This document shows positions 1 to 8,948 of a DNA stretch of 64,000 bases, one piece after another. The notes below the pieces were generated by a model, which was given only the letters and a program-made list of their open reading frames with translations, searched no databases and was not told the origin of the DNA. Made by a program: the position numbers and the translations under genes. The first letter of the stretch is position 1. Every line of letters begins with the position of its first letter. The stretch covers positions 1-64,000 of the forward strand of contig CAYVFI010000035.1 of assembly GCA_964450955.1 (NCBI GenBank), read 5' to 3'. Source of the DNA: CAYNWT01 sp964450955. GTDB taxonomy: Bacteria; Planctomycetota; Planctomycetia; Planctomycetales; Planctomycetaceae.

Positions 1-416
1 TTCGGCTCTTAACATGACCAAAGACCCGCATGGTTCATCTCAGCCTGTTGATATATTGAAAGCCCTGTCGCTCAGCTTGAACGACAGGGCTTTCTTCATG
101 CGCGGTGATCGCGTCAAGGAAGAACCTGTTCTTGACTCTTCATGACTTACCCGCCTGATGTCGGTTTGAACTCAACGACCGGTCTGGCAAAGTCCGAGGC
201 CGGGCGAACATGAAGAAGAGCCCCGGAAATTGAAAAGCAACGGAGATAGTTCGGTTTTCCATTCTTTGAAGAGCCAGCGTGGCATTCCACTTCAGGGCTG
301 GCTGACACACACAAGAGGTGACCACGTTACCGACCCAGACGTCGTGGGTCACAGTTGGCCGGCGGCAACATTGAGATAACTCAGCCAGCAGCCGCCTTGT
401 CTGTAATGCAGTAAAA
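1..416. other. Left-edge intergenic region
   Basis: No gene is supported here apart from the terminator-like hairpin at 59-93. An open frame on the minus strand at 140-457 runs into the end of the SGNH hydrolase gene. It has no recognisable domain or signal peptide, and I take it as a chance frame. The gene that the hairpin would terminate lies beyond the left edge. Confidence 0.5.
59..93 (+). terminator. Rho-independent terminator-like hairpin
   Basis: A perfect 12-bp stem (AAAGCCCTGTCG with CGACAGGGCTTT) encloses an 11-nt loop and is followed by TCTTC. The layout matches the hairpin after the TlpA-like gene at 34001-34037. It probably ends a gene that lies outside the window to the left. 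Strand + is inferred from the trailing T-rich bases; the stem would also work in the other direction. Confidence 0.6.
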
Positions 417-1868
417 TCACTTGGGCTTTTGTTGCGTGTTGCCTGTGGGGTCCGCACGCCGGTCGGGTAAGTTGTGACCCCGACCTCGAGCCCACTGCTT
501 TAGGTTTTCCAGCGTTCTCTGACCTCTCAGGAAGTAAAGACTCTCGAGGTTCTTGAAGTGGACACGGTGAGTTTTGTCTGAACGGCCTTGCCAGCCTTCG
601 GCTGGGTCAAGGACGGCCTGTTCTTGAAGCGAACGGACGATCGCGTCTGCGATGAGCTGGTGGCCGCGGAATGACGGGTGAATGTGATCGACCAGGATTC
701 CGTCACCAGAGATGGATTTCGAGGACTGAGCGTCAAAGAATTTCTGCAGGTCAATAAATGGAATGTTCGCCTCTGTCACAATCCGTTGCATCTGCCGCGC
801 TAGGTTGGTTGTCATTCGTAGTGGGCAGATATCTTCGTCGCGGGCTTTGATGAACGCGGACCTCGCTTTTTCCGTTTGGCCGGCTGATTCGTAAGCACGG
901 CCGAGTTCAAACTGATTGGCCGCATTTCGGGGATCCAGCGACACGGCCGCTTCCAGGTGCCCAATCGCGCCAGTGAGGTTGGTTGCGTACAGCTTTCGCG
1001 CCGCGGCGATTTCTGTTCGAACTTCATCCGCTGTGCTTTCGTTCGAGTGTGTCTTGAAAGGCGGAGAGTCTGCCAGATTCGATGGAGGCAGCATGAACAT
1101 CAATGGAACGTTGGCCGTATCGCACGCGGTGACCATCAGGCGGAGGTTCGAACCGAAGTGCTGGACTACCTGTTCGTGCCACGCGTCGTCTCGGGTGTAG
1201 TACTGCAGGCCATCGTTGAAATCCAGCCGAGCTTCGACATCCTGCGAAAGTAGGTACCTATCGCGGGCCTTGCGATCGAGTACCAATATCGACCGCATCA
1301 TGGTGAAGAGCCGCGAGTGACCCGCGATACGTTGCAATGAACCCGGTCGCTTCATCTCACCATATGTGCGGTCTTCAAGGAACTCATTGTGCCCCGTGCA
1401 AACGATAATCAGGTCCGGTTCGTACTTGAGACACTCCTGGAGAATCGGTACCAGCCGATAGCTGGCATACGATACCCCGCCGCAGTTAATCACTTCCCAC
1501 TTTCGATTGGCGTCTGCCGCGGCAAGGTCCTGTTGCAGCCACGTTGTAAATGATGTCTCGATTGAAAATGGTCGCCCCTGAACCGTGGACCCGCCGAGGC
1601 AAAATATTCGAAACGTCCCCGGGACTTTCTGAACCGGAAACGATTCCGCTGCGAAGAATCGCAATCGCCCCTCAGCGATGCGCATCATTTCTCCCGGTTC
1701 GTCGGCCACGAATAGCGGAACGACACTTTCGAAGCCGACAAAAGGGTCGTCTGTGTCCGTCGCCACGCCGAGACCTATTATTCGGCATGTTAACTCCGCG
1801 GTCACAACCAGCAGGATGCCGAAAGCAATCGCCGCAATTCTAAAAGTTGTTCGCCGCGAAGTTCGCAT
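417..1868 (-). CDS. SGNH/GDSL hydrolase with TPR segment
   Basis: A 483-residue membrane-anchored or exported esterase-like protein. A hydrophobic helix lies at about residues 10-27. The SGNH signatures are block I LGGST with candidate nucleophile Ser94, a GGVSYAS block, a TGHNEFLE block carrying the Asn/His region, and a C-terminal DHIHP block that would supply the catalytic Asp and His. A TPR-like segment (AIGHLEAAVSLDPRNAAN) sits between the blocks. The start at 1868 is chosen over an upstream one because it lies directly before the basic, then hydrophobic, N-terminus. The longer frame would also overlap the divergent gene starting at 2000. The substrate is unknown; related proteins include carbohydrate esterases and AlgX/AlgJ-like proteins. 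Confidence 0.75.
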   Translation of the reverse strand: MRTSRRTTFRIAAIAFGILLVVTAELTCRIIGLGVATDTDDPFVGFESVVPLFVADEPGEMMRIAEGRLRFFAAESFPVQKVPGTFRIFCLGGSTVQGRPFSIETSFTTWLQQDLAAADANRKWEVINCGGVSYASYRLVPILQECLKYEPDLIIVCTGHNEFLEDRTYGEMKRPGSLQRIAGHSRLFTMMRSILVLDRKARDRYLLSQDVEARLDFNDGLQYYTRDDAWHEQVVQHFGSNLRLMVTACDTANVPLMFMLPPSNLADSPPFKTHSNESTADEVRTEIAAARKLYATNLTGAIGHLEAAVSLDPRNAANQFELGRAYESAGQTEKARSAFIKARDEDICPLRMTTNLARQMQRIVTEANIPFIDLQKFFDAQSSKSISGDGILVDHIHPSFRGHQLIADAIVRSLQEQAVLDPAEGWQGRSDKTHRVHFKNLESLYFLRGQRTLENLKQWARGRGHNLPDRRADPTGNTQQKPK

Positions 1869-1999
1869 CGACTGGTTTTCATCTCGATCTGGTTGCCGGA
1901 TTTGACCAGCGTGATTCAGGTACCGATGCCACAGAACAGCGACTCGCTTGGTCGGGACCAGTTGTCCGTTAAGCTTGGGGAGTTCAATAGGAATCAAAC

Positions 2000-3412
2000 A
2001 TGGCACGGTACTACAAGTATAAGTCGGCAGACGACCTGATTGCAGACGCTAAGCAGCTTGGGCACAACCTGGAACTCTCCGACGATTTCGCTTCGCTTTT
2101 CAATCCAATCCGGTTTGGGGACCTGGAAGCTGAGAACCGTCTGGCGATTCAGCCCATGGAAGGCTGTGATTGCACTGCGGACGGGCAACCGGGTGATCTG
2201 ACGTTCCGTCGGTATGAGCGATTCGGAGCAGGCGGCGCGGGAATTGTTTGGGGTGAGGCGGCTGCCATCGCTCCTGAGGGGCGCATGAACCCGCGGCAGC
2301 TGCAGATCAACGAGAACACGGCTGCCGCCATCGAAAAAATGCTTGGTGGGTGCATCGCCGCGCGGCGTGAGTCTATCGGTGATGACAATGTGATTGTGGG
2401 GCTGCAGCTGACGCACTCTGGCCGGTACGCGTTTCAAAAGCCGAAGCCAGTGGTACGCGATCGCTGGCTCGATCCATTGACAACTGATAAATCCACAGGG
2501 AAGTGTCTCGACGAGAACACGCCGCTACTAACCGATGATGACCTGAAGCGCATCGAAGATCAGTACGTTGTGGCCGCGAAGTTGGCCGCGAGCATCGGGT
2601 TCGATTTTGTTGATATCAAGCAATGCCACAGGTACCTGTTGTCCGAGCTGCTATCTGCCAGGGCACGGCCCGGCGACTATGGTGGTTCGCTCCAGAACCG
2701 CACTCGGCTGGTTCGCGATGTGATCTGCCGAATTCGCGAAGAATGCCCCGGTATGGCGATTGCGTCTCGGTTTAACGCCTACGATGGCATCCCGTTTCGG
2801 ATGGAAAAAGCCGGCGGCGTTGGTGTTCCAGTCAATCCTACGGGGCCATTTGATTGTTCGTTCGGAACCGACCAGGCCGATCACACTCAGGAGGATTTGG
2901 CGGAACCAATCCAGTTGGCAAAATGGATGCGGGATTGGGGCGTAACTCTGTTGAACGTCAGTTGCGGTAACCCATACGCGAATCCACATTTCGTGCGTCC
3001 GGCCGAATTCCCTCCGGTTGACGGATACCATGCGCCTGAGCATCCACTGTTGGGCGTTCTGCGTCACATTCGTGTCGCGGCCGCAATTCAGAACGCCGTG
3101 CCCGATGTTCCCGTCATTGGCAGCGGCTACAGTTGGCTACAGGACTACGCGATGCATGCGGGGGCCGCGAATGTTGCCAACGGCTCGATTTCCATTGTCG
3201 GCATGGGCCGCGCGACGTTGTCGCATCCGGATTTTGCAAAGGAACTTAAAGAAAACGGGCGGATGAACCGCAAGCAGATTTGCAGAACGTTTTCCTACTG
3301 CACGAATTTGATGCGAGCGAAAGATCATCCGCTGGGCCAGTACGAAACTGGCTGCCCTCCGTTTGACAAGAAGGTTTACGGCCCACTTTGGGACAAGGTA
3401 AAAGGCAAGTAG
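2000..3412 (+). CDS. Old Yellow Enzyme-family NADH:flavin oxidoreductase
   Basis: A 470-residue cytoplasmic FMN enzyme of the OYE / 2,4-dienoyl-CoA reductase N-terminal family. Residues about 33-100 carry the family opening (LFNPIRFGDLEAENRLAIQP), where FMN binds at the top of the TIM barrel. The region around C209-H210 (DIKQCHRYLLSELLS) followed by GDYGGSLQNRTRLV is the conserved substrate and FMN segment. The usual His-x-x-His or His-Asn pair is only partly kept. A C-terminal VIGSGYSW-VGMGRATLSHPDF stretch matches the phosphate-binding end of the barrel. There is no fused ferredoxin-like or NAD-binding domain, so it resembles single-domain OYEs. The gene diverges from the SGNH hydrolase with 131 bp between starts. 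The physiological substrate cannot be told. Confidence 0.82.
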   Translation: MARYYKYKSADDLIADAKQLGHNLELSDDFASLFNPIRFGDLEAENRLAIQPMEGCDCTADGQPGDLTFRRYERFGAGGAGIVWGEAAAIAPEGRMNPRQLQINENTAAAIEKMLGGCIAARRESIGDDNVIVGLQLTHSGRYAFQKPKPVVRDRWLDPLTTDKSTGKCLDENTPLLTDDDLKRIEDQYVVAAKLAASIGFDFVDIKQCHRYLLSELLSARARPGDYGGSLQNRTRLVRDVICRIREECPGMAIASRFNAYDGIPFRMEKAGGVGVPVNPTGPFDCSFGTDQADHTQEDLAEPIQLAKWMRDWGVTLLNVSCGNPYANPHFVRPAEFPPVDGYHAPEHPLLGVLRHIRVAAAIQNAVPDVPVIGSGYSWLQDYAMHAGAANVANGSISIVGMGRATLSHPDFAKELKENGRMNRKQICRTFSYCTNLMRAKDHPLGQYETGCPPFDKKVYGPLWDKVKGK

Positions 3413-3477
3413 ACAATCGACGGTTCGTGAACGGGCTTCAGGCACTGAACCGGAAGCCTATGGCCTGTTCGAACACA

Positions 3478-5253
3478 TCACTTGCCCACGTACTGGACCG
3501 TCGTGAAATACGCGCCGCCTACTTTGCCGGCCTCGTTGTACAGGCGGGCGGTCAGCTGTGTTTTTCCGACAGGTACAGTGATCTCAAACGTCACGCTGTT
3601 GCTGTTCTGATCCACACTTGATTCGTGGGTTTCGCCGGCAATCTCAACGGAAGCCTTCACGGCAACCAACGGCTTGTTGGCTTCTTCAGGAAACTGCCGC
3701 AGGGCCAATCGATAGCGGCCGGCCTGCCGTACATTGACATTCCATGACCCAACAACTTTAGGCAGTCGGGAAATGCTGTTGAAGTTCCAGGGCGGATTGC
3801 CTGTGGACATGTACCAGTCCTGGCTCGAAAGGGTGGTTGGGTTGTCGGTCGGGTTGCCGATATCAATCGAAACCGGCGTCATGCGTGGTGAGATGGATTC
3901 CCAGTACGGCGTATAGAGCTCTCTCAGTTCTTGCACAACATCCGAATGCTGAGCGGCGATGTTGGTTCGCTGCGCCGGATCTGCCCTGATGTTGTACAGG
4001 GTCTCGCCGTTCATCAACCGCCAGTCACCTTTCAGAACACACGAATCTGTCCACGGTCTAATTGGCTTGTTGGCTCCGGCACCAGCGTGAAACTGAATGC
4101 ACAAGTGATCGCGGGGCGGCGTGGCCTCTTTGCAGGTAAGCAGCGGCGCAAACGAAATCCCGTCCGGCTGGTGGGCTTTCGGAACATCGATGGAACACAG
4201 TTCGGCCAACGTTGGCAGCATGTCAATATGAGCGCTCATCGCGTTGACATCACGGCCACCACCATCGCCGCCAATTCCACCCCCGGGCCAATGGATGAAA
4301 CACGGAACACGGTGCCCGCCTTCGTAAATCGACGACTTCTTACCTCGCATCCCGGCGTTGAATCCAATGATCGGTTCTGAATCGAGCCCTCTGAACTTCG
4401 CGCCCGCGGCGGTTCCGTTATCCGTCATGAAAACCAGAATCGTATTTTCTGCCAGCTGGAGTTCTTCCAACCGTCGTCGCAGAATTCCAACGTTGTAATC
4501 GATGTTGGCGATCATGCCGAAGAAGTTGGGGTTCGCAACCTGCTTGTTGCCCTTGTATGGCTTCGCCCATTTCGGAGCCACCCGATATGGCCCATGCGGC
4601 GCGTTGAGGGCCAGGTATAGGAAGAACGGCTTGTCCTTGTTTTCTGCCACGAACCTCATGCCTTCGCGGAACCAGACATCCGTGCAATACCCTGAGAATT
4701 TTTCGAACTGCCCGTTCCGTTCGTAAGTATCATCGAAGTAATCGTTGCCCCAAAAATCAGAAGCCTGACCGACACCGCCACAACGATGCCAGACGACATC
4801 CTGGAAGCCACGATCCTGCGGCCGGTGCGGCGCGCTGTCTCCGAGATGCCACTTACCAACCATCCCGGTCACGTAGCCCTGATCTGCAAAGATATTCGCG
4901 ATGGTGCGTTCGTCTGTGTGCAACATCGTGCGACCAGAACTCGTGCGGTACGCTCCGGTGCGCCCCGGGTAACGACCCGTCATCAGTGCTGCTCGGGTGG
5001 GCGTGCAGAACGGACTGACGTGAAAGTCCGTCATGCGTACCGACTGGTTATGCAGCGCGTCCAGGACCGGCGTCTTTAAAATCGGATTGCCATGGCAGCT
5101 TAGGTCGCCGTAACCCTGGTCGTCCGTCATAACCAGAATCACATTCGGGGCTCTGCGGTTCGAACCGGTTTTGTCAGGCAACACCGCCATTGCTGTCGAG
5201 TGGATGGCGGACAGGCACGCTACGAGGGCCGACAGAATTTCAGTTGTGTTCAA
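3478..5253 (-). CDS. Secreted sulfatase (arylsulfatase type)
   Basis: A 591-residue sulfatase of the alkaline phosphatase superfamily, probably exported through a short N-terminal signal. Metal ligands appear at NVILVMTDDQG (D44-D45). The formylglycine motif is C83-T-P-T-R, the form modified by formylglycine-generating enzyme, followed by AALMTGRYPGR. The GKWHLG motif (K134, H136) and a downstream FMTDNGT block supply further active-site residues. After the catalytic and sulfatase C-terminal domains, about 130 residues form a beta-rich extension (WNVNVRQAGRYRLALRQFP) seen in several planctomycete sulfatases. Its role is unknown, perhaps carbohydrate binding. It hydrolyses a sulfate ester, probably on a polysaccharide. 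The FGE gene is not in the window. Confidence 0.9.
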   Translation of the reverse strand: MNTTEILSALVACLSAIHSTAMAVLPDKTGSNRRAPNVILVMTDDQGYGDLSCHGNPILKTPVLDALHNQSVRMTDFHVSPFCTPTRAALMTGRYPGRTGAYRTSSGRTMLHTDERTIANIFADQGYVTGMVGKWHLGDSAPHRPQDRGFQDVVWHRCGGVGQASDFWGNDYFDDTYERNGQFEKFSGYCTDVWFREGMRFVAENKDKPFFLYLALNAPHGPYRVAPKWAKPYKGNKQVANPNFFGMIANIDYNVGILRRRLEELQLAENTILVFMTDNGTAAGAKFRGLDSEPIIGFNAGMRGKKSSIYEGGHRVPCFIHWPGGGIGGDGGGRDVNAMSAHIDMLPTLAELCSIDVPKAHQPDGISFAPLLTCKEATPPRDHLCIQFHAGAGANKPIRPWTDSCVLKGDWRLMNGETLYNIRADPAQRTNIAAQHSDVVQELRELYTPYWESISPRMTPVSIDIGNPTDNPTTLSSQDWYMSTGNPPWNFNSISRLPKVVGSWNVNVRQAGRYRLALRQFPEEANKPLVAVKASVEIAGETHESSVDQNSNSVTFEITVPVGKTQLTARLYNEAGKVGGAYFTTVQYVGK

Positions 5254-5310
5254 TTTCCTGAGTCCCGACAGAATCTAACGTGGCACCCATGATTTCGTTG
5301 GGTCGGCTTT

Positions 5311-5397
5311 CGTCGCAGCGAATGAGTTCGGTCGTCGCAGCGAATGAGTTCGGTCGTCGCAGCGAATGAGTTGGTCGTCGCAGCGACGGGGTTCAGC
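5311..5397. repeat. 22-bp tandem repeat, about four copies
   Basis: Unit CGTCGCAGCGAATGAGTTCG plus GT. Copies lie at 5311-5332, 5333-5354, 5355-5375 (one base shorter) and 5376-5397 (diverged). The array sits between the start of the sulfatase gene and the stop of the 5438-7501 gene, so it falls in the sulfatase leader or promoter region. Confidence 0.9.
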
Positions 5398-5437
5398 CGT
5401 CGCGTGCCACGCGCAGCGTGACTGATAGTTTGCAAAG

Positions 5438-7501
5438 CTACAGCGCCGAGGACCTAATTACTGTTCGCGCTTTGGTGGTCTGGACGTTGCCGGACTGGGT
5501 TGTTTCCCAGCGGAATTCAGCAAGTTGTGCAATCAGTTCCTGGAAGTCACGGAAGATGCTTAGTTGCTGTCCGGCGATCGCCATTCCGCTCATGAATGCC
5601 GCGGCCGCGTTTCCTTCTGTCACGACGGCGTCGGGTTCGAACATCATGTGCATCAGCATGTCCAGCGAACGATTAAACGTACTGCCTTTAATGGTCCCGG
5701 CCGCGATTTGGTTCGCCCCCACAGCTAAACCTGGCTTGCCGGATTTTAGCTGAGCAATGATTCGTGTTGTCAGCGGAATAGATGTCGAGAACACGAAGAA
5801 TGAACTGCCTCCATCGTCAACAATAAGGCTGTGCGGACGGTATTCGGGCCCCATATTGAACCGTACTTCGTTCGGAATTTCCTGTTGCCAGTTGTTTCCC
5901 AAACCAACAGCGGTGTAGCCATCGGAGATCTCAAATCGCTCGGTTCCAACCATCGTTGCAGCGCCCTGCAACGATGACAGAACCTCACTGAAAAGCCCCG
6001 GCAGAAACTTCTCGGCCGCCTTCCGGTCTTTAATTCCGCTTACAACCGCGTACTCCAGAACCGGCATGTCCAGGACCTGAATACGCTGTTGTTCGCCTTC
6101 GTGGTCCAGCGTGACATTCAGTGTGCCCTGCCCCTTCGTGTCCAGCAAAACAGCCGCCGGTGCCGTGAAGACATCAAAGCTATCCTGCTTCAGCATTTTC
6201 CGAGCGCCCTTAAGTTCGTCATAATAAAATCGTGAGACGGTAGCAGTCATGGCCTGCTTCGCGTCCCGCCCGGTCAGTTCGTACTGGAACTCACGATTTG
6301 CCAGTCGCTCTTCGATCTGGTCGAGATAGTCGGCAGCGTGGTTCGCCAAAGAACGAGTTGTGTCGACCGTGATTGTGTCGCAGTCCTTCGGCACAAACTT
6401 CAGGACGGCGGAATCCGCCAGCGTTGGAACCGGCTTCGCTGAAATCTCTTCTTTCTCCACATACAAATCGCCATCCCGCACATCAACACGTAGCGCGCCT
6501 TCCTGTGTGTCTTCGAAGTAGCGGGCACTGGCCAGCAGATCTCCCAGCATGTCGTCTTCGTCAAACTGAACCAAGGTCTTGCCGATTGGTTTGTCAGCCC
6601 ACTGATCCCAGAGTTCGCGTGTTTCTCGAAGAACTGCAGCAAACTTTTCGTTGCGCCACGACGAGTAGAACACAGTGGACTTATCGAACTGCCACAACCG
6701 AAGCTTCGACAAGTCCAGCGCGCCCGCGTTCTCTCGAACAGGACCAAATCTCAAGTGCAGTCCGGACTTCGCTCGGGTAAGCGTCATCTGAAACTTCAGT
6801 GCGCTCAAAGCGGCGGCAACCTCTTCAAGGTTCTTGTTACCAAAACGAGCGACACCCAGTTCGACCAGAAACGCGCCCCAGAAATCTGATGGCACGGCTT
6901 CACTAAGCCGAATATCCATTTTGATTTCTTTTCGCGATGTTAAGACGTCGATTCCTTCTGATTCATAGCCTTCCGCCAACGCTTTGATTTGGCGGAACAG
7001 TTGGTTCGGTGCGGCCGGGGTTCTGAAGTTTAGCCAGAGATCGATGTCCTGTAGCTTCAGGCGGGCTACGCTGGTCGCCATTTGCTTGTGGAACCCATCC
7101 AGGGCCGTGCGACCAGCGTCGTTGCCTTCTTCCAGCGCTGACGAACAAAGCCCCCACAGCAAACCCAACCGCGCAAGCTCGGCCAATTCAGCGCTGGTTC
7201 GATCGGTCGTGGAGAACGCGATTTCTGTGGGGATGTAAGTTGAAACCCCAATGAGGCCCGTGTTCGCAATGCCGGGCGTCATGCCCATTTGCCGGCCCAT
7301 TTGGCTTTTGGTTAAGAACCAGTCCATCTGCGGCGACTTAATCACCGCCTGCAGATGCGGCATCAGATCTGACACAAACAAGATGACTTCCGAATCCGAC
7401 GCGGCATACTTTGGGAACTCCGGCGAGTCCTGACCCTGCTGCGCGTGTCCGACACCAGTTAGTCCGACTACCAGGCATAAAGCGGCAAGTAAATTGTGCA
7501 T
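5438..7501 (-). CDS. Large secreted protein of unknown function
   Basis: A 687-residue protein with a clear signal peptide (MHNLLAALCLVVGLTGVGHA, cleavage near residue 20). I recognise no enzyme motif. The body is a mixed alpha/beta sequence without repeats. It resembles planctomycete periplasmic proteins annotated only as hypothetical (DUF3352-like organisation is possible but not shown). The start at 7501 is preferred over the upstream ATG at 7555 because it begins the signal peptide and is preceded by GAGG at good spacing. It reads in the same direction as the sulfatase, with about 185 bp and the 22-bp repeat between them. Confidence 0.72.
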   Translation of the reverse strand: MHNLLAALCLVVGLTGVGHAQQGQDSPEFPKYAASDSEVILFVSDLMPHLQAVIKSPQMDWFLTKSQMGRQMGMTPGIANTGLIGVSTYIPTEIAFSTTDRTSAELAELARLGLLWGLCSSALEEGNDAGRTALDGFHKQMATSVARLKLQDIDLWLNFRTPAAPNQLFRQIKALAEGYESEGIDVLTSRKEIKMDIRLSEAVPSDFWGAFLVELGVARFGNKNLEEVAAALSALKFQMTLTRAKSGLHLRFGPVRENAGALDLSKLRLWQFDKSTVFYSSWRNEKFAAVLRETRELWDQWADKPIGKTLVQFDEDDMLGDLLASARYFEDTQEGALRVDVRDGDLYVEKEEISAKPVPTLADSAVLKFVPKDCDTITVDTTRSLANHAADYLDQIEERLANREFQYELTGRDAKQAMTATVSRFYYDELKGARKMLKQDSFDVFTAPAAVLLDTKGQGTLNVTLDHEGEQQRIQVLDMPVLEYAVVSGIKDRKAAEKFLPGLFSEVLSSLQGAATMVGTERFEISDGYTAVGLGNNWQQEIPNEVRFNMGPEYRPHSLIVDDGGSSFFVFSTSIPLTTRIIAQLKSGKPGLAVGANQIAAGTIKGSTFNRSLDMLMHMMFEPDAVVTEGNAAAAFMSGMAIAGQQLSIFRDFQELIAQLAEFRWETTQSGNVQTTKARTVIRSSAL

Positions 7502-7590
7502 TCGTTTTCCTCTATGACTGCCAGCGGATTCTGAGAAATAAAAGGAACAGTTCATCGAACATCAAATCGCAAGCGCACGGTATCTTCGAA

Positions 7591-8799
7591 TCATTCGGAT
7601 GGCGGCAGCGTGTCCCCAGGCTGCAGCAACGGAGGATCTGAATGAACCGTTTCCGGGTACTTGATTCCGCAACCCGTGTTCAACACGACAACGCGTTCGT
7701 CGGGCTTGATCCAGCCGTCGGCCAAAAGCTTCTGCGTTGCGGCCATGCAGGCGGCTCCTTCCGGACACACAAACGCACCCTCGACCGACGCCAGTAGTCC
7801 CTCAGCGGCAAGCGTGTCTTCGTCCGAAACTGCAATAGCACAACCGTTTGTTTCGTAGACCGCTTCCAGGACAAGGAAGTCACCGATCGCCGATGGCACA
7901 GTGATGCCGAACGCACAGGTGTGGGCGTTCTCCCAAAACTCAGCGTGCTTCTCGCCGGCTTCCCAGGCTTTGACAATTGGAGCACAACCGGTCGCTTGCA
8001 CGGCCACCATTCGTGGCAGATCGCCGGTGACCCAGCCCATCTCTTTGAGCTCACACAGCGCTTTGTAGATACCGATCAAACCAACGCCGCCGCCGGTCGG
8101 GTACAGCACCACGTCAGGCATCTCCCAACCGAACTGTTCGGCCAGTTCCAGGCCCATGGTCTTCTTGCCTTCGATGCGGTACGGCTCCTTAAGCGTGCTG
8201 GCGTTGTACCAGCCGTTTGCTGTGATGGCCTGACCAACAATCTTCCCGGCGTCGCTGATCAACCCATTCACCAGCGATAGATTCGCACCGGCAATTGCAC
8301 ACTCGCTTCGCGGAATGGGTGGAGCATCCTTGGGCATCACGATGACAGCTTCGATACCGGCCTTCGCACAATACAACGACCACGCTCCGCCCGCGTTCCC
8401 GTTGGTCGGCATCCCCAACGTCTTGACGCCCAGTTCTTTCGCTCGAGACACACCAACCGCAGCACCTCGCGCCTTGAAGCTACCCGTTGGGATAATGCCT
8501 TCATCTTTGAGGAACAAGTTTGACATGCCAATCTGATTGCCAAGCCGATCAAGCTTTAGCAACGGCGTCATGCCTTCGCCCATCGTGACGATGTTTTCTT
8601 CGCTGACAACCGGAAGCAGTTCGCGGTAACGCCACAGGTCATGCGGTCGGCCAGCAACCGTGTCTTTGCTCATGTTGGCAGCGACCTTCGCAAGGTCGTA
8701 TCGCACCAACAGCGGGCTGCCGCATGTGCACAACTGGTGTGGCTTTTCTGTTTCGTAGTGTGCGTCGCACTTTGGACATTCCAGGTGACTGGCGAACAT
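7591..8799 (-). CDS. thrC: Threonine synthase
   Basis: A 402-residue PLP enzyme converting O-phosphohomoserine to threonine in the cytoplasm. The N-terminus carries a zinc-ribbon-like set of cysteines (C8, C11, C24, C26), common in this threonine synthase class. The PLP lysine is K109 in GSFKARG. The glycine-rich phosphate loop of PLP is in YPTGGGVGLIG, and NGNAGGAWSLY is the conserved asparagine block. The family also contains related beta-eliminating enzymes, but zinc-ribbon N-terminus, length and motifs favour ThrC. No other threonine pathway gene is adjacent. Confidence 0.9.
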   Translation of the reverse strand: MFASHLECPKCDAHYETEKPHQLCTCGSPLLVRYDLAKVAANMSKDTVAGRPHDLWRYRELLPVVSEENIVTMGEGMTPLLKLDRLGNQIGMSNLFLKDEGIIPTGSFKARGAAVGVSRAKELGVKTLGMPTNGNAGGAWSLYCAKAGIEAVIVMPKDAPPIPRSECAIAGANLSLVNGLISDAGKIVGQAITANGWYNASTLKEPYRIEGKKTMGLELAEQFGWEMPDVVLYPTGGGVGLIGIYKALCELKEMGWVTGDLPRMVAVQATGCAPIVKAWEAGEKHAEFWENAHTCAFGITVPSAIGDFLVLEAVYETNGCAIAVSDEDTLAAEGLLASVEGAFVCPEGAACMAATQKLLADGWIKPDERVVVLNTGCGIKYPETVHSDPPLLQPGDTLPPSE

Positions 8800-8948
8800 T
8801 GCTGACCTTGTCGTGGTAATTTGAATTCAGTGGAGTCTGCTGGCGTAACGCTCTGGAACCGCAGCCTGCGGAGTTCTCGGTTTCAACTGCGCTTAGGTTA
8901 GCGTTTCTTGTCAGGTTTGACGTGCCTGATCACACATTGCAGCGAGAT

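Noticed and set aside
140..457. Open frame of 105 codons on the minus strand
   Set aside because: It overlaps the end of the SGNH hydrolase gene, has no signal peptide or domain, and runs through the intergenic region as a chance frame.
5250..5435. Minus-strand frame of 61 codons over the 22-bp repeat
   Set aside because: Its apparent peptide repeats just reflect the DNA repeat.
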